The notes below the pieces were generated by a model. It ran no database searches and had not been told where the DNA came from. It was given only the letters and a program-made list of their open reading frames with translations. Positions 1-9,774 of a stretch of DNA of 64,000 nucleotides are shown piece by piece (the first letter of the stretch is position 1; each line of letters opens with the position of its first letter). A program made the position numbers and the translations under genes. This DNA is from Akebia trifoliata (Eukaryota; Streptophyta; Magnoliopsida; Ranunculales; Lardizabalaceae): assembly GCA_017979445.1 (NCBI GenBank), contig CM030718.1, positions 16,036,760 to 16,100,759 on the forward strand, in the 5' to 3' direction.

Positions 1-720
1 TGACAAAACTTAGAAAACACGCTACGCTACCAGAAACATAGAAATCATCATCTTGCAAACGAAAAAGAAGCTTCACGATAAAAATCACTAAAAATGACTA
101 AATTACCAAAATACCCCTAACATCAAAACAATCCTAGAGCCTGCATTACGCTTAGGAAAATCCACTCAAACACATAAAACAACAAATCGAAACCAAGTAA
201 ACCACTTCGCCAATTTTCACAAAATTTGACAAAATTATGAAAATACCCCTCATAAAGTTCACGACCATTTCATACAAAAAACTTCATAAATGACAAAAAC
301 CAACATTCCCATTGAATTCCTTACGAAAAACTGATTCCAAAACATCCTGGAACATTGAAAAACGACTTAAAACGTAAAAAATCCTCTCCGAGGGTAAAAT
401 GATAATTTCACAATTTTAATAATTAAAAATTTCAAAATTAATAAATAAATCATTAAATAATGTAAAGTGAAACATTAATAAAATTAATTATAAAATTTAA
501 ACTGAAAAATTGATCAATCAGGTTTTCAAGAAAAATTATTGATGGTTCGCAAGATATTTCTTTAAGGACCCCTCCATTTGGGGGTCCAAAGAATCAAAGA
601 TATAATAGAGGGGGGTTCTCCAAAAATTTAAAGTCAATCAAGCAAGACTAAAGTCAAGATATTAAAGTTAATCAAATAAGACTAAAGTCAAAATTAAAGT
701 CAATTAAGTAAGATTAGAGT

Positions 721-890
721 CAATCTCATAAGACTAAAGTCAAAATCCTAAATCAAAACCCTAATCTAAACTAATCGAGTCAATCTCATAAGACTAAGGT
801 CAAAACCCTAAATCAAAATCCTAATCTAAACTAATCAAGTCAATCTCATAAGACTAAGGTCAAAACCCTAATCTAAACTAATCAAGTCAA
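721..890 (+). repeat. 60-bp tandem repeat inside the LTR
   Basis: Two consecutive 60-base units start at 721 and 781 with CAATCTCATAAGACTAA, and a shortened third starts at 841. The complete LTR copy at 61234-62907 carries fewer units at the same place, so the array varies in copy number between insertions. It sits in U3 upstream of the TATA-like box. Confidence 0.8.
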
Positions 891-941
891 TCTCATAAGA
901 CTAAAGTCAAAATCTTAAATTAAAGTCCTAAAGACTAAGTC

Positions 942-985
942 AAAACCCTAATTGAAACCCTAAAAGAAACCCTAATCAAACCCTA
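942..985 (+). promoter_or_regulatory. Telo-box-like AACCCTAA cluster upstream of the LTR TATA box
   Basis: Four AACCCTAA-like motifs fall within 44 bases and end 15 bases before the TATA-like box at 1000-1010. AAACCCTAA (telo-box) is a known plant promoter motif. The related LTR at 62240-62290 keeps the cluster with one motif mutated. That it acts as a promoter element here is inference. Confidence 0.5.
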
Positions 986-999
986 ATGCTTCTAAAAAC

Positions 1000-1010
1000 T
1001 TTATAAATAG
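1000..1010 (+). promoter_or_regulatory. LTR TATA box
   Basis: TTATAAATAGG followed by AGCCTCCACAC is conserved in the LTR at 62301-62311 and, reversed, at about 12313-12323. Position and conservation fit the core promoter that sets the U3/R boundary of this family. Confidence 0.65.
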
Positions 1011-1424
1011 GAGCCTCCACACCCTATTTTCGTATCAAAGAAAAAATCCTAAGATAAGTAGGTGAAGAAGCCTCCACAACCTCTCCAAAACCCTGATTTT
1101 GGAGCTTCAACTCCTTACCTAACACTCCTGCTCTGATTTTAGCCTAAAAAACACCCAAAAACCTCTCAAAAACATCCCAAAAAGCCACAACAAATTCGAA
1201 GCACCCAGATCCAAGAAGGAGATACCTTACCTCGGAGATCAGAAATCAGATCCGGAGATAGAACGAAGTAAGGAATACGGTACAAGGAGCCGTTTTCACC
1301 AGATCTGAGGGAATAGCACTTTTGCAGATCGAAGGTAAGCTTTTTTTTATTATTTTTTTAATTTAGGTTTGTCATTAGCGATGTAGATTTATTTGGGATA
1401 AGTAGAAACTGGCAATGGCCGGGC

Positions 1425-1453
1425 GGGGTTGGTGCCTAACACCTTCCAACCCC
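1425..1453 (+). other. Conserved LTR stem-loop (R/U5)
   Basis: GGGGTTGG and CCAACCCC form a perfect 8-bp inverted repeat around the loop TGCCTAACACCTT. The same loop occurs in all related LTRs of the window (about 62724-62752, reversed at about 11878-11910, and about 26365-26395), with a different stem sequence in the last. Confidence 0.6.
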
Positions 1454-1611
1454 ATAACATGATCCCCGGATTCAGATTTTCTGTAGTAGAGTAGTTTTTT
1501 TTTCCATTTTAGAGTCAGTTTGGTTCCTAGACCCCAATAACTAGGTGGCGACTCCCAAACCTCAAGGGTCAAAAGTGGATCCGCGCACGCCGCGGATTGA
1601 GGGCGCTTTCA

Positions 1612-2250
1612 CTTAGCCAACCCAAAAGCAATATTCAAAGTTTGTGGATTCAACATACATACCATGAATCTGATGTCTTCTCTAAGTCCACTAAGGAAAC
1701 AACTGAGTTTATATGGTTCAACTAACCCCCTTAACTGGTGAGATAAGACTTCAAATTCTATTTTATAAGCTTCCACGGTAGTAGTTTGCTTCAATTTCGT
1801 AAATGCCTCCATTGGATCTTCATAAGTTGTAGGACCAAACCGTGTTTGCCCCCTAACAAATGCTTCCCAGCTCATGATTCCACCTGAAGCTTCCAAATCT
1901 TGGAACCAAGGCCTTACCTTCCATGTGGAAGGAAGCCAATAATACTCGATGTTGTGGATTAGTTTGATGAAAAGCAAAAAATTGATTTGCTCTATAGATC
2001 CACCCTTGAGGGTCCTTACCGTGAAATTTAGGGAAATCCAAACAGATGGAACGTGTTTGAATTGTCCCATGTTTTTCAAATAATGGATTGACCATTCTTT
2101 GCCCATCTGTGTTGTCCTCAGGTCTCCTCCCACTACTGTATACCAAGGATTCAACATTATCAGCCACTACCTGAAGCTGTTGAGCCAATACATCCACCAG
2201 TTGCTACAACGACGTTTTGCTGCTGGATCTCTTGTGCTTGTTTCACTCCA
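1612..2250 (-). pseudogene. Chromovirus-type gag fragment, frameshifted and interrupted by an LTR
   Basis: Two minus-strand frames together resemble the Ty3/gypsy capsid domain. The frame from 2197 carries the N-terminal capsid part, including GWIYRANQFFAFHQ at about 2090-2030. A shift near 1920 leads into a second frame with QDLEASGGIMSWEAFVR, MEAFTKLKQTTTVEAYK and LSCFLSGLREDIRF, reaching 1612. This is the order of a plant chromovirus-type Retrotrans_gag domain. Gag would form the cytoplasmic virus-like particle of the retrotransposon. At 1611/1612 the frame runs straight into an LTR end, so everything downstream was separated by that insertion. The frameshift and the interruption make it non-functional. 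The PBS at 2315-2327 lies just upstream in the correct orientation. Confidence 0.8.
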
Positions 2251-2314
2251 ACAAAAGATTTAGCAAGTTGTGAATAATGTGTACCAGCTCCATCTTCAGC
2301 CATATGGATTGCCT

Positions 2315-2327
2315 GGCTCTGATACCA
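2315..2327 (-). other. Primer binding site, tRNA-Met type
   Basis: On the minus strand the sequence reads TGGTATCAGAGCC, the classic initiator tRNA-Met PBS of plant LTR elements. It lies between gag (lower coordinates) and a TG-starting boundary at 2329, exactly where the 5' LTR of a minus-strand element should end. Confidence 0.8.
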
Positions 2328-2328
2328 C

Positions 2329-3614
2329 TGTTATGTATTTAACAATAATATTAGAAAAGATAGAACAATTGGTTGCTTCGAGGGAACCAAAATCCTCTAC
2401 AAGTTCTACTAGAATTCAACTCCCTTTTCTTCATTCACAACAGCAGATTAAATACAACTCAGAAAATAACCATCAACCAACAAACACTGGATTCTATTAA
2501 CAACTTACTGGACCACTACTAACAATCACGAAATATCAGCAACATTATCTTTGACAGATTCTTAAGGCTGAATTTCAACAAGACTTGGCAAAACATGCAC
2601 CTGCCACTAACTATAGACTCAAATAAAAACATTAAAGTATAAATAAATAATTCAACAGATAAATAATGCCTAACAATAATGGGCCACCCAGATAATGCCA
2701 TGCAGTCCAATTAAGGCCCTGTAGCTAGGCTTGACACATGACAAAATGGAATCCAAGGGCTTCCACAAAGGTCCTAGATTGGACTGAGAACCTTTAGAGT
2801 TTATTGGATGGGTTAGGTAGGGGCAAATGATCAAAAAGAAATATAGGGGTAGGGTCTGTGAACAATAGGCAGATTCATGGTAGTTTTGTGAAATCGAGGA
2901 TCTCAAATGGAGGTTCTAGATTGTTTTAGAGACCCTAGAAAACATAAGGTAGGATTATTGAACCAATATGACATAAAGAGGATAAAAATAGGGGTTTAGG
3001 AAGGTTTAAAGAACAAAATCCAAAAAGTGGGTGAAGAAGATGAACCATAGTGAATATGCATTTGCTTGGTTAAAACGAATGGGAAATGGGTGAGGCAATA
3101 CTCCTTAAAGCGAATGCATTCGCTGAACTCTAGCTAGAAAATGGCTAAGTGTCAAACTGAACAGAATATGTACACTTGAAAACGAATTTGCTCCCAGACT
3201 TGGCCAAAATTTTCCTATTGTTCGGATTTTTCTGATTTTGCCTTTTGTTCTTAAATGCACACATACCCAAGACCCCTATGACTAAACCACGAATCCACTA
3301 TTTATCATTGCCTCTGTACGCTTAGAATGCTTTTGGAAATGACTTACAATTCTTTCACTATCTTATGTCATAACTTACACCAATTTCTTGTTTTTATCAA
3401 ATATGCCTTATAAGTTATGCCATTTGCCTTAACACAGTCTCATGTTCTCTGTATACTTAACACAATCACTATAGTTTCAGAGGTACATAGAGTCCCCTAG
3501 GGGGTCAAATTGCTTTCTAGTTTTACTACCACCACACATACTGCTTCTTGTCCTCCATTGTCCTTTATATTCATAAACTATGTTCGTGATTGTACTATGC
3601 TACAAATTTGAAAA
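2329..3614 (-). mobile_element. Probable 5' LTR of the minus-strand chromovirus plus unassigned flank
   Basis: The boundary TGTTATG at 2329 abuts the PBS, so an LTR must begin here. Its far end could not be fixed: no second LTR copy is in the window and there is no clear CA plus target duplication. The sequence is AT-rich and non-coding. Nothing else was recognised up to the ATG at 3615. Confidence 0.45.
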
Positions 3615-4112
3615 ATGGAAGGCCAAAGTTCATCATCTGTTGCTTCTCAAGTTGTTGTCCAATGGGATAATGCACCAATTGCTCAAGATGCAGCTACTAA
3701 AGTCCAGACCCTTGTTGCCTTAGTTCAAAATGTGTGGCCCATAGATATTTTAGTATATGGGGTTGAGTATGAAGTAGAAGTGGTCGAGCCCACAACTATT
3801 AAATTTGAAAATGGTGGCCAAATGTTCCTCCGATCAATCACTATCCTAAAGGGTGCTAAGGTGCAGGTTATTGAGAAGATGCCCATTCTAGGGAATCGAG
3901 TGGAGGCGGATAAGGATGTACTTCCAGAGATGGAGTATTTGAGGAATTGGGAGTCCATACAGTGGGCCCAATGGGTCAACAAGACCTTGAATAATGACAA
4001 AATGAGAAAGAGGTTGGTAGATCTTGGGCTAATGGTTGTCGTGGAGATAAGTATGAATGATGTGTATTGCAACAAACCCTTGCTGGGCTCCCTGGTAGAG
4101 TTTTGGATCTGA
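3615..4112 (+). CDS. Unrecognised 165-aa reading frame, probably the start of a larger decayed gene
   Basis: An ATG at 3615 opens a 165-codon frame beginning MEGQSSSSVASQVVVQWDNA. It is followed by a mixed hydrophobic/charged stretch and a helical segment with several Lys and Asn residues (ESIQWAQWVNKTLNNDKMRK at about residues 113-132). No catalytic motif, zinc finger, signal peptide or membrane helix is visible. Protein-like composition continues past the stop in shifted frames (feature 4113-6540), so this looks like the intact front of a longer broken gene. It could belong to a retroelement, since it lies next to a probable LTR, but no gag or pol motif supports that. Function unknown. Confidence 0.4.
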   Translation: MEGQSSSSVASQVVVQWDNAPIAQDAATKVQTLVALVQNVWPIDILVYGVEYEVEVVEPTTIKFENGGQMFLRSITILKGAKVQVIEKMPILGNRVEADKDVLPEMEYLRNWESIQWAQWVNKTLNNDKMRKRLVDLGLMVVVEISMNDVYCNKPLLGSLVEFWI

Positions 4113-6540
4113 ACACCCATACTTTTGTCTTGGTTGGGAACGAGTTTACTTTCATAGTGGAGGACACTGTTAGACTGGCCTAACTTCAAGTTGGAAAGGA
4201 ATTGGCTTATGTGCCCAAAGTAAAGCTTGATGGAGTGAAGAGAGGTAAAAATGTTTAGGCTAAATTTCATGAGGGCCATGTAGAAGATGGAGAAAACACA
4301 TGGGAAACAATCCCTGTTGAGTTAGATAACAAAGTACAGCTAGTACTACTATTAAGAAACAAGAATAACTACCTTTCTTATTTATTTTCTCAGCATTTAC
4401 GTGGCATCATGCAGCCCGACTTGGTGTATTAGCGACATAATTTTCAACATCGTGGTTTGGATTTTAGTAGGAAAGGATGTTTGTCTGGCCAGTTTGATGG
4501 TGGTGCAACTATACCAAACTCTTGAGGACCTTCACAAAGATATGATTACTCGAACCAGTAAAAGGGTAGTGGGGCCAAGGTGTCGAAGAAGGTAAAGAGT
4601 GTTATGGACCCTTTTGGGTCTTATAATTGTGGGCCTACTAGAGTTTCCCAGATATGGCCCCAAAAATGGTAGAAGGATTTGTCTCTTTGACCATATATTG
4701 AGGGTGCTGTTACGGATATGAGAAATAGGTTAAGTGGAGTATATTGCAATATTTGCAACAACTCAATGAGGCAAAAGATCTGGTGTGGAGACCAAAAGCT
4801 CAAAATATTTACAAAGCTGAGCCATTGTTCAACCTCCATGAAAAGGTGAGAGATGGGATGGCCTAGCTATATATGCATATAATGGTGACCTTGGGATATC
4901 TAATCGAGATGCCCATGTACCCGCTAGTTCTGAATAAGCAAGAATCAGATGACTGAGCAGTGCATTTAGCGTACAACCCGCACTGGGTGACATTGCAACT
5001 TGGGTATGACTAAGACATATTTGTTCTAGAGGGAAGAGTAGTTAATGACCAAGTATCTAAAGAAGAGGTACTTTGATTGCCTGTACGTGAGTGTAGTGAA
5101 GGTTGCAATAGATGTAAAGGTCAAGCTAAGGACACTGGGCTATATTGAATATTTTTTGCAACATGTAAAGGCACGGTATATCTTGATATCCAAGATTTGG
5201 GTGAATATGAAGGAGACAGCAAGATACTGTATCTATAACTAGAATGTCCTCAGCCATACCACCTGGGTTGTAAAGGGAAGGTTCCTGACCGTAGATTAGA
5301 CAATAGATTGCAGATATGACATGAAGGTTGCTGGGAAACTAAGATTTTCTGTGAACTTGAAGATGTAAAAGATATTGATTTTGAGGCTGAAGAAGAAGAA
5401 GCCAAGAGGAAGGCCTAAAGGAAGAGAAATAAAAGAAGAAAAAGAAAAAGGGAAAAGCTTAGGCTATGGAGTCTGAGGATAAAGATTTGGCAGAAAAAGA
5501 AAAAAACCCAATGAAGGGGTGAAAGAGACCAGCAAAGGCGACTATGGCCAAAGAGCCCAGCAAGAAGAAAGGGAAAAAAAAGGTCACACTAGTACAAAAG
5601 GTGCAGCTGATATACGAGTCCACCACTGAAGGTAAGGAAATAGTGGTAATATAACACAACAAATAAAAGAGAAAAATAGAGTTACCAAACTTTAAACAGG
5701 TTAGGAAAATAAGTAAGATAAAAGATAAGCAATTGACACTTTAAATCTATGCCACTCCAAATACCACCCTAAATAGGAAATCCAAGATTCTATGTGGTTA
5801 GAAAAATGATGGGCAAAACAAAGGGAAACATACTATCCCAATGGCTACAATAGGGTAGACCACCTTAAGTATGCCTTCAATCCCGGATGAGGGAAAAATT
5901 GATTAATCATGGGAACGTAAAGTGCAATGCTTCCACATGACTAATATAGGAAAGAAGGTTGATAGGAGCTCTACTACTGTGCCAAAGCCATGGGCTCTGG
6001 GTAGTTATTAGAAAAGGGAAAAAATCAAAGAAATATCAAAAACCTCTGAGACGAGTTGTAATGACAAGAAGGTTCATGATATTGCAAAGTTGATAGAACA
6101 AGTATATACATTTTTTTTCTTCTCTATTTCTTTTTCTTATTATTTTTGTCAATCAAATGAAACTAAACCGACTATTATTGCTTGTAGGGATAGAAGAAGA
6201 AGAAGAGTTACCCAAGATGATTGGGGCAGAAGCAATCAGGAAAGAAGAAGAAATTCCCCGAGAACCTCAGATTGAGGGAGAGGAGGTAGAGATAGGCTCC
6301 AATTCCTCTAAGGACGAAAATCCAGAGGTAGGAGTTTCTATCGAGGATTGTGAAAGTCCCTTAGTCTTAGATTATAAAAAATAGGTGAAAAAAGAACAAA
6401 AAGAAAAATAGGATAAGGTGACAGAAGAGAAAGAAGGAGGAGAAGGTGAGACATCAAGTAGTAACAGTAGTAGTGGAGGAAGTGATAATATGAAGAAGAT
6501 AAAAAAATTAACAAAATAATAAAAGATGGAGAAGTTCAAG
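4113..6540 (+). pseudogene. Decayed continuation of the 3615 reading frame
   Basis: Short plus-strand frames separated by stops keep protein-like composition: LDLNTHTFVLVGNEFTFIVE (about 4109-4168), VGKELAYVPKVKLDGVK (about 4191-4241), and a strongly charged Lys/Glu tail. The tail includes the run at 5380-5470 and the frame 6157-6384, with EEEELPKMIGAEAIRKEEE near its start. Many stops and shifts exclude function. The order, a globular N-terminus followed by an acidic/basic low-complexity tail, suggests one original protein of several hundred residues. No family was recognised. A retroelement accessory ORF and a captured host gene both remain possible. Confidence 0.35.
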
Positions 6541-6688
6541 GTGAGTTTATAGTTATGAGATCTGAGACTCGAGGTGTGGAAGAAGAGGTAGTGGTAGAAA
6601 AGGAAGGTGGAATTCGAGAAGAAAAAGAAAGCGAAGAAGGGTTAGAAGGTAAGAAAGTTGTTGATATGAGTATATATATATTAAGAAA

Positions 6689-6689
<1 letters not shown>

Positions 6690-6735
<46 letters not shown>
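6690..6735. repeat. (TA)n microsatellite
   Basis: An uninterrupted run of about 23 TA dinucleotides marks the edge between the decayed coding region and the TE-poor island. The Tyr/Ile-repeat frames across it on both strands are artefacts of the repeat. Confidence 0.95.
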
Positions 6736-6739
<4 letters not shown>

Positions 6740-6899
6740 GGTCGCGTTCGGACGATAAACAAACCCACTCACATCGCGACAAATCGTAGAGACCGTCGGA
6801 TTTAGCGAAGATCTACGGTCCAGATCTAACTTGGGTTTACAATTGATTTAAACAAATAACTTTTTCGAATTTACAACTATCTCCCCGTAAAAAAAAACC

Positions 6900-7203
6900 C
6901 AAGTCTAAAGATTTGAGTTTGTCTTCATCTTTTGCCCTCTGTGTTCGAAGACACAGACCAACAGATCTGAGTTCGTCTTCTACCTTCACACTCTTCCTCT
7001 TCGATTCACTCTTCCACTTCGACAGAGATCAGAGATCGATCTCCATCTTCATCTTCTTCTTCTTCTTCTTCGTTTCTAACATCGTTTCTTGCAAACGACG
7101 AAACCCTCTTCCTTACTCGTTATTTGTCTTCTTCCTTCATCTTTGTTTGCGACTGCGCTGACGAAGGTCACGGCTTTGTCTTCACTCTCTCTATCTCTCA
7201 AAG
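6900..7203 (+). promoter_or_regulatory. CT-rich leader, possible 5' UTR exon of the GRF gene relic
   Basis: A pyrimidine-rich block with CTTCTTCTTC runs ends in CTCAAAG|GTAAGAAAT at about 7203, a good splice donor. A matching acceptor TTTCTCAAG lies shortly before the ATG at 8567. This is the usual layout of a plant 5' UTR with a leader intron. The link to the downstream gene is inference. Confidence 0.35.
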
Positions 7204-8566
7204 GTAAGAAATCAGAAACCCTTAATTATTTTTTATTTTAAATTTCTTCGATTTTTCTGAGTTTTATGTATGTTTAACTAAAAATTTTACAATCCTTATG
7301 TGTTTAATTCGAAGAAATGGGTTCGAATGGCAATTCCTATGTGTTTTTATAATTTTTTTGCCTAAAGATATCGATCCCAATATCAATCAATTAGTTCAAC
7401 TTTCGGACTTTTTGATGATTGTTCATGTTCGGATCGGACACCAATTCAACTAAGAAATTCTTGACCAATTTTTTTTAGCTCCAAAATCAAAAATTCCAAA
7501 AACGCAATTCAACTATACCAATGGTTTATGTCCTTGGATTTGATTACTTGTTTTGTCAGTGGCGCTTATTTGAAGTATAAGTTCAAGGTGGACCAATCAA
7601 GGGATGATAGGCTTTCATATAAATAGAAGCATCTAGTTGGAATGTGTTGGTTTTGGTTGGATTCTTGAACCTCCTCTTATTATTCTCAGCTTTCCTCAGT
7701 TGACATTTGTCTTACCATCTTAAAATCATGATTTTAAATCTCATCCGAGATCAGGACTTCTTGTTCGAGTTATCTTGGTATGGTCTACCAAAAGGAGTTT
7801 TAAAACCATGCTTAGGAAGAAGAAGAAGAAAAAAGGAAGGGAAAAATTTGGTTTGAATATAAGAAATTTAGGCACTTTTAAGTGCCCAATATTTTTTTTA
7901 ATAAAACAAGGTGGAATTTTGGCACTTAAAGTATTGAAATTGGGTTTGAGTCCTCATATTGAAATTGCTTTCCTCTTCATCTTCTTTCATTTTTCGTGTT
8001 TGTGTTGTTGTACTTGTTGTCGTTGTTGTTGTTGCTACTAGAATTTAGTGATTTTAGAAGGCAAATTCCCAGCTTCTTCACATCTGATAATTGAAGTGGT
8101 TTCACTTTTCCCCATTTTCAAGAATACCCCCTCCTACTTTATACATTGTCCTTCTTTTTCTCCTCCTGTTGTATGTTTGCAATATAGGAGCACATTTATA
8201 TATCTCCTTTTGTGTGTGCTTTGGATTGTCATGTGAGGAAATTTTAAGGAAATTTTAGACATATTGAGATGAAATTTATGTCAGATCTCATTTCATTGAT
8301 AAAGTCTAGAGTTCCTGATCCAGATCCTGAATTTAATTTGAGCATCTAAAATCTAGGATTAGTGTTTCCAAACTTCACCTCTATTTTGCCACTTTTTTAG
8401 CTGCTTTGTTTATTGCTTGTCTCCTTTAATGGTGTTTTTTTTTCATTGCTACATTTATATTTTTTGGGTGGCTATACCCTTGCTTCAATAGTTTTAATAT
8501 TTTATTTAACTATCTCTATTTTTCTTTCTTTTCATATTATCTTTCTCAAGTGTTTGGGATATTTCG
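7204..8566. other. Non-coding, AT-rich; possible leader intron
   Basis: No coding region was recognised. It contains a short GTT-repeat tract at about 8005-8036 and several T-rich tracts. Consistent with intron or intergenic plant DNA. Confidence 0.4.
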
Positions 8567-9060
8567 ATGGAAATAAAAATTTCATGTGCTTGTGGCGAAG
8601 GAATTTGTCAAGTATTCATTTCTGGAACTTCAAGAAATCCTAATCGTCATTATCTTAAATGTCCAAATGCGGTAAGTTTTAATTGTTTAACATACGTTTT
8701 GGTAAGAAATTATTAAAAACTTAATGAATTCTTTTATTTGTCTTTTCTAAGTTGGAAATGACAATGGTTGTGGATATTGGATTTGGATAGATAAACTAAA
8801 ATGGTGTAGATGTAGGTGTGGACCTTGCAAATTAATAACCACCACATCAAACAAAAATGGCAATAAAGGGAAATTTTTTTTATTGTTGTCCTAAATCAAC
8901 TGTAAGTGTTTTTTCTTCTTCTACTAAATCAACATTGTAGTTTATAGTGATCTGCGGTCTTAAATTATATCTTATGTGAATTCTTTTTCAGTCAGAAAAA
9001 AATGGTTGCGATTTCTTCATGTGGGATGAGGAGTTGAAGACTAATGCATCACAAATGTAG
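8567..9060 (+). pseudogene. GRF-type zinc-finger protein gene relic, three exons
   Basis: Exon 1 (8567-8671) encodes MEIKISCACGEGICQVFISG and then HYLKCPNA, ending at a GTAAGT donor. Exon 2 (8752-8901, after CTAAG) encodes NGCGYWIWID and then a second finger starting CRCGPCK. Exon 3 (8992-9060, after TTTTTCAG) encodes GCDFFMWDEE and stops. The pattern of two Cys-rich GRF-like units, each ending in CPN or CCP and then C-x-[FY]-[FW]-x-W, is that of plant zf-GRF proteins, whose zinc fingers contact nucleic acid. Defects: exons 1 and 2 join out of frame, and a run of eight T at about 8874-8881 shifts the second finger. A coiled-coil-like frame with MIEDLCENIVNLCNNLKDKL continues out of frame to 9176. 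An eroded host gene or captured fragment. Confidence 0.65.
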
Positions 9061-9572
9061 AGGCGGGTGAAGAAATTACAAATGGGGAAAAAATGATCGA
9101 AGACCTTTGTGAGAATATTGTAAATCTTTGTAATAATTTAAAAGATAAATTAGATAAATTAAAAATTGAGGACTAGAACAGATGCTTAATTTGTATTTTC
9201 TATATGTATCCATCTAAGGAATCTTGTAATATAACCTATCGTAGCATTCAGCTACGATGAAGCAAGATCTTTTTTAGATAGAAATTTCATAGATGGAGAT
9301 CAATGGCTACAACTTTAATTCTTTTTTCAATTTGTATTATTCCCTTTTTTATGTATACTTGGTGTAAGAAATAGTGATGTGGGAGTAGGCTGAGTGCATG
9401 ATGTGGCTGTGTTGGGAGCATATTTATGCAAGAAATCTTTCTCCCTATTTCCTTGCAATTTTTTTTTATTATTATAATGTTTGTGCTAGCTAAAATGCTG
9501 TTGTTTGGACTTGACCTTGGCAGTTTTACATCTTTATTTTGTATACACTATCAATAATATTTTTTTAGTCAT
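9061..9572. other. Out-of-frame C-terminal coil of the GRF relic, then non-coding
   Basis: 9090-9176 retains a Leu/Lys-rich frame typical of the C-terminal coiled coil of plant GRF proteins. The rest is AT-rich and contains the first copy of a 33-bp repeat (9395-9427). No other feature was recognised. Confidence 0.4.
9395..9427 (+). repeat. 33-bp direct repeat, copy 1
   Basis: TGCATGATGTGGCTGTGTTG and the following GGAGCA-ATTTAT recur at 10165-10197 with two changes, 770 bases apart, on either side of the palindrome. Confidence 0.75.
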
Positions 9573-9774
9573 GTTGAAGTGAACTCAAGATTGACCTCAT
9601 TTTGCACTTTTCTTACGTGGAGGTGTGTACGAACCATAGATGCTTTTCATCAAGATGTGCTCACAGAACCATAGACGCTTTTCACTCATATCTCGATGAA
9701 AAACATTTATGTTTCGTACACACCTCCACGTCAGCAAAGTGCAAAATTAGGTCAATCTTTGAGGTCACTTCAGC
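9573..9774. mobile_element. Foldback/MITE-like near-perfect palindrome
   Basis: The left arm begins GTTGAAGTGAACTC and the right arm ends GAGGTCACTTCAGC. The arms (9573-9661 and about 9687-9774) are reverse complements along almost their whole length with a few mismatches, including the perfect block ACGTGGAGGTGTGTACGAA (9615-9633) against 9713-9731. The centre is only about 25 bases. The size (about 200 bp), high symmetry and lack of coding capacity fit a foldback MITE. No convincing target duplication is visible. A transcript would form a long hairpin. Confidence 0.7.

Larger units (their letters stand above)
1..1611 (+). mobile_element. Partial LTR, Tat/Ogre-like family X/D (3' LTR or solo LTR)
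   Basis: This stretch is collinear with the complete LTR at 61234-62907 and, in reverse complement, with 11714-12739 plus 23120-23883. Comparison shows that roughly the first 140 bases lie outside the window. The LTR ends in GGGCGCTTTCA at 1611. The next bases are not the TGGCGACTCC-type primer binding site that follows the copy at 62907, so this is a 3' LTR or a solo LTR and not a 5' LTR. The right flank runs directly into a chromovirus gag reading frame, which shows that the LTR inserted into an older element. The target-site duplication cannot be tested because the left flank is missing. Confidence 0.85.

Noticed and set aside
6536..6772. Frames with Tyr-Ile repeats across the TA microsatellite
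   Set aside because: Simple-repeat translation artefacts.
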